DNA of 64,000 nucleotides, taken from positions 1 through 64,000 of the forward strand of contig JAHBTO010000009.1 of NCBI GenBank assembly GCA_019638525.1. Direction: 5' to 3'. The notes beneath the pieces were generated by a model. That model did not search any database. It worked only from the letters and a program-made list of their open reading frames with translations, and was not told where the DNA came from. The stretch's first letter is position 1, and every line of letters begins with the position of its first letter. The translations under genes were made by a program, and so were the position numbers. This DNA is from Ferruginibacter sp. Lineage in GTDB: Bacteria > Bacteroidota > Bacteroidia > Chitinophagales > Chitinophagaceae. This document shows, in pieces, positions 57,079 through 64,000 of this stretch.

Positions 57079-57300
57079 GTCATGCTGAGCCTGCCTGCCG
57101 GTAGGCAGGGTACTGAGCATCTAATCCTTCTGAATCATGTACTCATTAAATAAATTGAACTGTAATAATCCTAAGAGTAGAATTACCAATGCTGAAGCCA
57201 CAGTAGTACAATAGCTAAATCAAGGCCCCCCTGAAATCGGGCCGTCATCGATTTCAGGTGCCCTTTTTTGTAACTTTTTTGGGCAAGCAAAAAAGTTAAT
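57079..57300 (+). repeat. Structured intergenic element, copy B
   Basis: This member has the upstream module GTCATGCTGAG...GAGCATCT (57079-57122), which includes a CCTGCC-type palindrome. The core is at 57171-57209. Hairpin 1: CTGAAATCG / CGATTTCAG (57231-57257) with loop GGCCGTCAT. Hairpin 2: TAACTTTTTT / AAAAAAGTTA (57271-57298) with loop GGGCAAGC. It fills most of the 354-bp gap before the TonB receptor gene; no gene is seen there. Confidence 0.85.
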
Positions 57301-57420
57301 AAAACAATCAGTAACCATAAGAATTAAAAGTGGTTAAAAAAAAGTACAAAAACATTTGACACCCAAATGACAATAATAACTATTTACAAAAACATCTTTG
57401 CAAACCCAAAAAATCAACCA

Positions 57421-59337
57421 ATGAAATCAAAGTGCTTACTGGCTTTTTCAATTATTACATTATCCGCATCCGCCCAGCAAAAAGAAATAAATTTAGACCC
57501 TGTCACAATTTCAACATCCCTCAAACCAATTCCTGTATCCAGGTCAGGGAGGAACATAACAACCATTTCAGGAGATTACTTCGATAAACTGCCTGTTTAC
57601 TCTATAGACGAACTTTTAAGATACCTGCCCGGAGTTGAAGTACAGATGCGTGGCCCTGCCGGTTCACAATCCGATATTGTATTAAGAGGGGGAACATTCC
57701 AGCAGGTACTGGTAATCCTGGACGGATTAAGATTGAATGATCCCAACACCGGCCACTTCAATAGTTATATTCCCATTGCACCTGCAGAGATCGAAAAAGT
57801 AGAAATCCTGAAAGGCGCTGCTTCTGCCATTTATGGCTCCGATGCAGTTGGAGGGGTTATACTGGTTACCACAAAAACCTTTGCAGCAAAGCAGGGGAAA
57901 ACTAAAAAACAATTCGGCCTCCAGGGCACAGGCGGCCAATATGGACTCTGGTTAATAAATTCAGGAGGATTATATCAAAATAGAAATACAGCTATAGCCG
58001 GCGGCTTTCTTTCTAATAACAGTACCGGGCAATTGCAACGGGGAACAAGAGGATACTTTAACAACAATACCGTTTCCATATCTGCATCACATCATTTCAA
58101 TAAAAACTGGCAACTCTCACTAAGGTCTGCCTATGATTCAAGAGATTTCGCCGTACAGAATTTCTATACCACTTATATTTCCGATACAGCAAAAGAAAAA
58201 GTGCAGTCTTTCTGGAACCAGTTAAACCTCACTTTTCAAAAGGCAAAGAACAGGTTCATACTCGATGCAGGGTACAAAAATGTAAAGGATCAGTACGCAT
58301 ACAATACAGGTTCAACGCCAAATAAGAACATATCAGAACTGGTACAGTTCACTTCCCGGTATGAGCATGATTTTTCAAAACATACAGGATTAACAACCGG
58401 CATACAATTCCAAAACAAACGGATAAGGTCCAATGACCGGGGAGATCATAATCTCTCTCAGTATGCAGCCTTCATCATCCTCAACCAGGACTTTGCAGAG
58501 AAACTATTTCTAACACCCGCCATACGGGTAGACCATACAGAGCAAAGCGGAACACAGTTTGTGCCACAGATGAATCTTTCTTACAAAATAAAAAACATTC
58601 AGTTAAGGGCAGGTGCCGGTAAAACCATCCGGGAAGCCAATTTCACAGAGCAGTATAATAATTATAATAAGGCACTCGTAACAAGCGGTAGCATTGGAAA
58701 TCCGGGTCTGCAGGCAGAGTGTTCCTTCAGTTACGAAGCAGGCATAGATTTCTTTTTAAAGAATATGCTCAAAATTTCATCAGGCTTTTTCCGCCGGGAG
58801 CAATCCAGGTTAATAGATTGGGTAACTACACCCTACAGCCAGATGCCAAGAAAGGAAAACCTCTCACCTGCAGGAACCTATGCATTGGCTACGAACATAG
58901 CAAGTGTAAATACCAGTGGTTTTGAAACAGATTTACAGTTTCAGAGATCATTACCGCATCAGCAAAGAGTAATGGCAAACACTGGCTTCCTCTGGTTGGA
59001 CAGTAAAACTACAAATGGTATCCAGTCATTTTACATTTCATCCCATGCAAAATTCCTGGTCAACTTTAATGCAGAATACAGTAACAAAAGATTTTCTCTC
59101 AGTGCCAGCGGAATTTATAAAAACCGCAAACCACAGGAAGCCGCAGCCATCAATGCTCAAGAGGATGCCAATTGTTTTATGTTGAATACAAAACTGGCAG
59201 TCTTTTTATGGCACCAGAAATTAAGCCTTTTCATGGAACTGGATAATGTATTTGATAATACCTGCGGCGATCTGTTGGGCGCCCAATTACCCGGCCGTTG
59301 GTTCATGTCCGGCCTCAAATTTCAATTTGAAAAATAA
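57421..59337 (+). CDS. TonB-dependent receptor (siderophore/cobalamin type)
   Basis: 638-aa outer-membrane receptor without STN or carboxypeptidase-like extension. The signal peptide (about 1-19) ends SASAQ; the TonB box region includes LDPVTISTS. The plug has YLPGVEVQMRGPAG, VLVILDGLRLNDP and GAASAIYGSDAVGGVILVTTK. The barrel ends with LDNVFDNTCGD and FQFEK. By position next to hydroxamate-siderophore genes it probably imports a ferric siderophore, but BtuB-like cobalamin receptors look similar. ATG 57421 (MKSKCLL) is chosen; the frame is open to 57367. Confidence 0.88.
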   Translation: MKSKCLLAFSIITLSASAQQKEINLDPVTISTSLKPIPVSRSGRNITTISGDYFDKLPVYSIDELLRYLPGVEVQMRGPAGSQSDIVLRGGTFQQVLVILDGLRLNDPNTGHFNSYIPIAPAEIEKVEILKGAASAIYGSDAVGGVILVTTKTFAAKQGKTKKQFGLQGTGGQYGLWLINSGGLYQNRNTAIAGGFLSNNSTGQLQRGTRGYFNNNTVSISASHHFNKNWQLSLRSAYDSRDFAVQNFYTTYISDTAKEKVQSFWNQLNLTFQKAKNRFILDAGYKNVKDQYAYNTGSTPNKNISELVQFTSRYEHDFSKHTGLTTGIQFQNKRIRSNDRGDHNLSQYAAFIILNQDFAEKLFLTPAIRVDHTEQSGTQFVPQMNLSYKIKNIQLRAGAGKTIREANFTEQYNNYNKALVTSGSIGNPGLQAECSFSYEAGIDFFLKNMLKISSGFFRREQSRLIDWVTTPYSQMPRKENLSPAGTYALATNIASVNTSGFETDLQFQRSLPHQQRVMANTGFLWLDSKTTNGIQSFYISSHAKFLVNFNAEYSNKRFSLSASGIYKNRKPQEAAAINAQEDANCFMLNTKLAVFLWHQKLSLFMELDNVFDNTCGDLLGAQLPGRWFMSGLKFQFEK

Positions 59338-59343
59338 TAACCT

Positions 59344-59600
59344 TGTCACACTGAGCCTGTCGAAGTGCGACAAACGAAATCACTTTTAGTACTGTCATGC
59401 TGACGAAGGAAGCATCTGATCTACTAAGATCAAAGAATGCTTAAATAGATTGTACTGCTTGAAACCTAAGAATAGAATTCCAAATGTCGAAGCTACAGTA
59501 GCACATCAGTTGAACATAGCTGCTTCCGAAATCGGGCTGTAATCGATTTCGGGGCCCTTTTTTTGGTTACTTTTTTTGGGCAAGCAAAAAAAGTGACAAA
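59344..59600 (+). repeat. Structured intergenic element, copy C
   Basis: This member has two upstream repeat modules, GTCACACTGAG at 59345 and GTCATGCTGACGAAG at 59393. The core is at 59466-59504. Hairpin 1: CCGAAATCG / CGATTTCGG (59526-59552) with loop GGCTGTAAT. Hairpin 2: 12 bp, GTTACTTTTTTT / AAAAAAAGTGAC with one G-U pair (59566-59597) and loop GGGCAAGC. It occupies the 304-bp gap between the convergent receptor and hydroxylase genes. Confidence 0.85.
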
Positions 59601-59641
59601 AGAACAGCAGAATTTTTAAGAAAAAAGAAAAAGAAAATAAA

Positions 59642-60933
59642 TCAATCCTTCGGCACCCCAAATGTCTGAAACGCAATCCCCTTCTCCATTTTAAAATACT
59701 CATACCCAAGTATGCAATTTAAAATAGTAGCATTCCTGTATGGCCCCATACCAAGGTCAGGCGCATTGAACCCATGACTGTAAAGGTCCATATTCTGAAC
59801 AAAAATATCCTCATTGGCATTGATCGAATAATTCTTCTTGATATCATATTGCATCTTACTATCCAGCTTCAGGACACCCTCTGCAGATTCCACCATAAAA
59901 GGAAGATGATGCCGGTAACCCGTTGCAAGTATAACAGCATTAGCGCTGACCTTAAAACTTTTCTCCAGTTCCGTATGCAAAAACCCGAGGTTAATTTATC
60001 ATCATCCTGTTTCAACCTGTGCAGCTCACAATTTGAAAACAGTCCGGGTTTATAACCGGCAGTTTCAAATTGCAGGTCATAAAGACGGTCATAGATTGCA
60101 TTGATAAGAGAAAAATTAATTCCTTTATAGAGCATATCCTGCTTTCTAAGGGTCAACGTTTTTTGTTTTTCACTCAACCCAAAAAAATGATCAATATAAT
60201 CAGGTGAGGTCATTTCCAGGCTCAGCTTGCTGTATTCCATAGGGAAGAAACGATCACTACGGGTAAACCATTTAACTTCCCTATCCATAGCAGAATCATT
60301 CAGTAGATCAAAAAATATTTCCGCAGCGCTTTGTCCGGACCCGACAATACAAACCGATTGTTTATTTAAAAGCGCTTCTCTTTTTTTTAAATAATCAGCC
60401 GAATGAAAAACCATTGGATGTTTAACAGTTGCTGCACATTCCGGCACTGCCGGCACCGTTCCCACACCAATGACAATAAACTTCCCCAGCAACAGGTCAA
60501 AACTGCCGGTTTTCATATCCTTTACAATCACTTCATACAATTGGGTGATTGTATTAAAATGAACCATCTCACAGCAATACCCAAAATGAAGCGAGGGCAA
60601 TTGTCCGCATACCCACCTGCAGTAATCATTATATTCTTTCCGGCTTATAAAATTATTCTCATGGATGGCAAAACGGAAAAGTCTTTTCTTATGCTTCAGG
60701 TAATTCAGGAAACTGTATTTACTCATTGGATCGGCCAGTGTCACCAGGTCAGCATAAAACGGAACCTGCAGATGTGCTCCTGGGATCATCATACCGGGGT
60801 GCCAGTTAAAATCCGGTTCTTTATCAACAAAAGCACATTGCAGGTTCTCAATCCCATCCGCCAGCGCCGCCAATCCCAAATTGAACGGCCCTATCCCAAT
60901 CCCGACAATATCATATACCTTTTTCGTATCCAT
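59642..60933 (-). pseudogene. Lysine/ornithine N-monooxygenase (siderophore hydroxylase), frameshifted
   Basis: FAD- and NADPH-dependent N-hydroxylase of the IucD/PvdA/SidA family, making hydroxamate precursors. The first frame (60933 down to about 59985) has the FAD motif GIGIGPFNLGLAAL, WHPGMMIPGAHLQVPFYADL and the NADPH motif CIVGSGQSAAEIFFDLL. The second frame (from 59980) has ILATGYRHHLPF, NMDLYSHGFNAPDLGMG and a typical C-terminus. They join at a run of five A's (59979-59983, plus strand), where one missing base shifts the frame. With one extra base a 430-aa protein of normal length results. This may be a real mutation, a phase-variable tract or a sequencing error. Confidence 0.85.
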
Positions 60934-60981
60934 TAAAGTCTAAATTTTAAAGTTTGTTCAAATAGAAAACCAATTCGTTTC

Positions 60982-61188
60982 TGTCATGCTGAGGCACGAA
61001 GCATCTCATGAGGTCAGGAACTATCAGTGTCTATTAAAAAGTTGAACTGATTGCACCTAAGAGTAGAGAACAAATGTCGAAGCCACAGTAGTACCAAAGC
61101 CAAATCAGGGAACCATCCGACAAAGGGGATGTAATCCTTTGTCGGGCTCTTTTTTTGTTACTTTTTTGGAGAAGCAAAAAAGTAAAAG
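60982..61188 (+). repeat. Structured intergenic element, copy D
   Basis: This member has the upstream module GTCATGCTGAGGCACGAAGC at 60982. The core is at 61057-61094. Hairpin 1: CCGACAAAGG / CCTTTGTCGG (61117-61145) with loop GGATGTAAT. Hairpin 2: TTACTTTTTT / AAAAAAGTAA (61158-61185) with loop GGAGAAGC. It lies between two minus-strand genes and so reads antisense to the operon it interrupts. Confidence 0.85.
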
Positions 61189-61195
61189 AAAGAAA

Positions 61196-62230
61196 TTATG
61201 AAGGCCTCATTTTATCTATAATGTACACGATCCCCAGAACATTGAATGTAAGAAGAGCCATCAACCCCACAGAACCATAAAATCCAATGGTCTGGAACCC
61301 AAATACTGGTAACAACCAGAAAATAAAAATCCACTGGACAAAATAAATAAGCGTTATATGCTTACTCAGCCAGCACAGTAGTTCAAAAAACCTGTTGTAT
61401 GGAATCCACTTGCTAAGCAGTTGCCAGGCATACAACCATACCAGCACAATCAGCAAATGAAAGAATGTATCAACAGGCCCTGTCCTGTAAAATGAAACCT
61501 CATTTGTAGAATGAAGAAAATAGAAAATGATGATACCGGTGCAACCGGCCAGGATAGATACCAGCCATAATTTCGGCAACCGGAATTTAATTCTGTTTTT
61601 GATAAAGCTACCCAGGTAAACCCCAAACACAGGATAAACCAGCCATGGGAACAACGGAAAGAAGACCCGGGGAGGCTGGCCACCTGCCAGTTGCATTAAA
61701 TGATCACTAATCCCGAAACCGGTTTTTATATCCCAAAAAATCGGCGAGATGAAACAGATCACAATAGCAAAAAGAAAATACAGAAACCGGTATTTAAATA
61801 GCGTATTGCAAAGCAGTAATACAATTAATGAAATACCGGCAAGCTGCAGGATGTCACCGGTAAGAGCAAGCTGCAAAAATCCACTTGCGTTATTGGCTAC
61901 TTCAAGCCAATGCATCAAACTGTCCGGCATCAATCCGAATAATACCGGCAGACCGAATTTCAAAACATTTAGTAAATACCCGATGGTAAGTATTACAAAT
62001 GACCTTTTCAATACTTGGGCGGTACTTTTTTTATTACCAAGGGCAAAAGACACACCCATTAGCAACATGAAAAGTTGAGCCCCTGGGCCTTCACTAACAA
62101 ACCTGAATATCCAACCCAGCCACGATTCCTGTACCGCTGGTTTGCTTAAAAGTAACATGGTATGCACCGGTGCAATAAACATCACCGTAAAACCCCTTGC
62201 CAGGTCAAGACTTAAAATTCTTTCTTTCAT
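61196..62230 (-). CDS. Polytopic membrane protein, DUF1624/acyltransferase-like
   Basis: 344-aa inner-membrane protein with about nine to ten helices. It begins KERILSLDLARGFTVMFIAPVH, a start shared by the HGSNAT/DUF1624-type transmembrane acetyltransferases and related acyltransferase proteins, where the N-terminal His is functional. Further segments include FMLLMGVSFALGNKKS. Located between the hydroxylase and the IucB-like acetyltransferase, it may modify or handle a siderophore or its precursor; that is inference. Confidence 0.75.
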   Translation of the reverse strand: MKERILSLDLARGFTVMFIAPVHTMLLLSKPAVQESWLGWIFRFVSEGPGAQLFMLLMGVSFALGNKKSTAQVLKRSFVILTIGYLLNVLKFGLPVLFGLMPDSLMHWLEVANNASGFLQLALTGDILQLAGISLIVLLLCNTLFKYRFLYFLFAIVICFISPIFWDIKTGFGISDHLMQLAGGQPPRVFFPLFPWLVYPVFGVYLGSFIKNRIKFRLPKLWLVSILAGCTGIIIFYFLHSTNEVSFYRTGPVDTFFHLLIVLVWLYAWQLLSKWIPYNRFFELLCWLSKHITLIYFVQWIFIFWLLPVFGFQTIGFYGSVGLMALLTFNVLGIVYIIDKMRPS

Positions 62231-62291
62231 AAAATAATTCTCTTTAAAAAGTTAAATGCAGCTATAAAAATGTGAGCTCCGGGTTCCCCCT

Positions 62292-62900
62292 TTAGGGGGC
62301 GGAGGGGGTTTGAGGTCTGTGCTTGAGGTACACATCCGCCCTCTTATAACTCATCTCTACCGTCTTTATCTTTACAAAACCACACTTTTCAAGAAGCTCA
62401 ATTGATTTCTTATTATTCACATCCGGTTCCGCATACATTCTTTTAGCTTCAGGGAAGCTGAAATAATAATTGAGGAATGATTTTACGATAGCAGTTGTCA
62501 GGCCATGAACAGGTACTTTGTTTGGCGACATCAATAGATGAAATCCGCAGTCATGATCTTCATGTCCGATATGCGCTTTCAGTTCATCAGCAAAAACAGA
62601 GTAAACATCAAACTGGCAAACCAGTTTGGCATTAAAGAAACCCGTAAAAGAATGAGAGTAAGGATTAAATTCCATGCATTGATACATAGCATAGAACTGG
62701 CTGAACTGTCCGTTCATCTGCCAGTATTGCTGGGTATAGTCCATATTCACCCAATTATGAATAACCGGAAGTTCGGTTTTAAGGTTAAGCGATTTAAAGG
62801 AGATAGTGCCATTAATGCCATCAACGAATTCAGAAAAGACTATTTCGTCATTTGTTTTAGTTGGTTTACAGAAGAGATGAGGAGCTTTTTTAGTTAGCAT
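62292..62900 (-). CDS. IucB-like GNAT acetyltransferase (hydroxylysine acetylase)
   Basis: 202-aa acetyltransferase resembling IucB/AlcB-type enzymes, which acetylate N6-hydroxylysine or a related hydroxylamine. Typical features are WVNMDYTQQYWQMNG, FDVYSVFADELKAHIG, the acetyl-CoA region GFHLLMSPNKVPVHGLTT and the C-terminal AEPDVNNKKSIELLEKCGFVKI. It is the first gene of the minus-strand siderophore run, 61 bp before the membrane protein gene. The gap holds a small CCCCCTTTAGGGGG palindrome. Confidence 0.87.
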   Translation of the reverse strand: MLTKKAPHLFCKPTKTNDEIVFSEFVDGINGTISFKSLNLKTELPVIHNWVNMDYTQQYWQMNGQFSQFYAMYQCMEFNPYSHSFTGFFNAKLVCQFDVYSVFADELKAHIGHEDHDCGFHLLMSPNKVPVHGLTTAIVKSFLNYYFSFPEAKRMYAEPDVNNKKSIELLEKCGFVKIKTVEMSYKRADVYLKHRPQTPSAP

Positions 62901-63379
62901 GAGGTGACTTTTTGGTTCGCCTGCAAATTATACCCACCCCCTCCCGAAAGTTTTCTGATAATCGGATACTGTTTTATGCAATCAGGATTAAATGCTATTG
63001 TCATCCTCCGCTTCTGTCATGCTGAGGTACGACCTGTCCCGATAATTTCGGGAAGCATCTCTCATACTCTTCGTATAGAATGATACATGAAACAATTGAG
63101 CTGACCGAAACTAGGAGTAGTGAACAAATGTCGAAGCCACAGTAGTACAACAGTCGAACATAGCTGCATCCGACAAAGGGGCTGTAATCCTTTGTCGGGC
63201 TCCTTTTTTCGTTCTTTTTTGGAGAAGCAAAAAAGAACAATAAAACCAGTAGCCTCTTCCAAAATAATCTTGACAACAAAAAGTCAAATAAGCAATTCTC
63301 CGCAAAAGAGAAACCCCAAACGAGAAACCAGTAACGAGAAATAAAAAACAACTAATTCTCAACCCCTAAATAAAAATGC
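62901..63379. other. 479-bp divergent spacer between IucB-like and AraC-like genes
   Basis: Holds element copy E and the two divergent 5' ends. No gene is seen; open frames here lie across the repeat and are not protein-like. A promoter consensus could not be fixed. Confidence 0.5.
63015..63240 (+). repeat. Structured intergenic element, copy E
   Basis: This member has the upstream module GTCATGCTGAGGTACGACC (63015-63060). The core is at 63111-63148. Hairpin 1: CCGACAAAGG / CCTTTGTCGG (63170-63198) with loop GGCTGTAAT. Hairpin 2: GTTCTTTTTT / AAAAAAGAAC (63211-63238) with loop GGAGAAGC. It ends 139 bp before the AraC-like start codon. Confidence 0.85.
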
Positions 63380-64000
63380 ATGGAATTCAAAATCATCGCA
63401 CCCGGCGGCAACGAAATAGAGATCGTTCCTGAATTACCAGTTCAACTGAAAAAAGAAACCCTGCCATTTACTGAAACCATCATCGGCAAAGCCGAATTCG
63501 GGAAAATGGTTTTCCGTAATTACAAAGGCGACGGCTTCTGTATCTGGTACAGCAATTATTTGATAAAACATGATACGGAAATAAAAGGCCGTGCCGATAT
63601 GATGGTACTGGAGCTGCATATTCAATTTCAGAATCAGTTCGTCATAGATTGGGACCAGGTAGGAAAGAATGATCTCCGGCCATTTCAATTCAATCTCACG
63701 TACACGCCATTTGTAAATAATTGGGCAAAATTCATGGCAGGAAGGGATTGCCATACATTTGATATTCATTTCACAAAGGAATATTTGCAGCAATTGGCGC
63801 CGTCATTTCCGCTGTTGAGTAAATTTCTTGATCAGGTAGAAAAGGGGCAACCTGGTAACCTTTCGGAGATTGACCATTTTCTTTCACCGGATATGATCAT
63901 CCTGGTTAACCAATTGCTGAGCTGTTCATTTAAAAAAGATGTAGCAAAATTTTATATCGAAGCCAAAGTGATGGAATTATTGATATTAGCCATGGATCAT
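63380..64000 (+). CDS. AraC-family (PchR-like) regulator, N-terminal part, runs off window
   Basis: Open frame of 207 codons to the window edge, starting at ATG 63380 (MEFKIIAPGGNEIEIVPELP). The sequence with FGKMVFRNYKGDGFCIWYSNY, LELHIQFQNQF, FDIHFTKEYLQQLAPSFPLLSKF and the helical YIEAKVMELLILAMD matches the N-terminal part of PchR-like AraC regulators; the DNA-binding domain should follow beyond 64000. Such proteins bind ferric siderophore and activate its uptake and synthesis genes, which suits the divergent IucB-like run. An overlapping ATG at 63376 opens only a short frame. Confidence 0.8.
   Translation, partial: MEFKIIAPGGNEIEIVPELPVQLKKETLPFTETIIGKAEFGKMVFRNYKGDGFCIWYSNYLIKHDTEIKGRADMMVLELHIQFQNQFVIDWDQVGKNDLRPFQFNLTYTPFVNNWAKFMAGRDCHTFDIHFTKEYLQQLAPSFPLLSKFLDQVEKGQPGNLSEIDHFLSPDMIILVNQLLSCSFKKDVAKFYIEAKVMELLILAMDH

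Noticed and set aside
63001..63362. Several overlapping minus-strand frames rich in Phe, Lys and Ser
   Set aside because: They are translations of element copy E; similar frames arise at copy C, as expected from the repeat and not from genes.

Overview
The window looks like chromosomal DNA of a low-GC Bacteroidota bacterium, most likely family Chitinophagaceae. This rests on type IX secretion and gliding genes (sprA, porV, a gldJ-like gene), PKD proteins with gliding-motility C-terminal domains, a short primary sigma factor without region 1.1, a SusC/SusD pair with its own ECF sigma and FecR anti-sigma, a bacillithiol synthase (BshA), and a TAnnTTTG-type promoter in front of the tRNA gene. 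Family assignment is inference from gene content; no rRNA is present.

Region 1 (1-42.3 kb) reads as core chromosome. It holds two tandem paralogous secreted PKD proteins, an SDR oxidoreductase, the giant translocon gene sprA, ruvA, fabH, a T9SS-sorted subtilase, an rRNA cytosine methyltransferase, the 2-oxoglutarate dehydrogenase E2 gene, rpoD, an LptG-type permease, two metallopeptidases, a thioesterase, 3-methyladenine glycosylase, an EI24/CysZ-like protein overlapping an RsmI-like methylase, bshA, the dut-DUF4292-EnvC run, ispF, porV, gldJ-like and murF, and finally tRNA-Ser(GGA). Clear intrinsic terminators follow many of these units.

Region 2 (42.4-64 kb) starts immediately 3' of tRNA-Ser with a tyrosine recombinase and reads as an accessory island whose right end is not visible. 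Behind the integrase lie a panD gene, a leader-less DNA/RNA nuclease and two tiny opposite-strand ORFs. Next comes a nutrient-uptake locus (ECF sigma, FecR, SusC with STN domain, SusD, TlpA-like thioredoxin protein, small lipoprotein-like ORF, stand-alone DsbD alpha domain). An RteC-family regulator and an orphan histidine kinase follow. The last part is a hydroxamate-siderophore region: TonB receptor, frameshifted lysine/ornithine N-hydroxylase, acyltransferase-like membrane protein, IucB-like acetyltransferase, and a divergent AraC/PchR-like regulator cut by the window edge.

The most unusual finding is a family of five intergenic elements (45.6, 57.1, 59.4, 61.0 and 63.1 kb), all in the same orientation and seen only in the island. 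Each has a conserved core of about 38 nt, then at nearly constant spacing a first hairpin whose stem changes from copy to copy with compensating changes while its 9-nt loop stays almost constant, then 12-14 nt later a second covarying hairpin with an 8-nt loop. This is the signature of a structured RNA or a hairpin-recognised mobile repeat. Other structured sites are three perfect 12-bp repeats around the integrase promoter, a tandem pair of bulged hairpins, and a 15-bp interrupted hairpin just upstream of the RteC-like gene.
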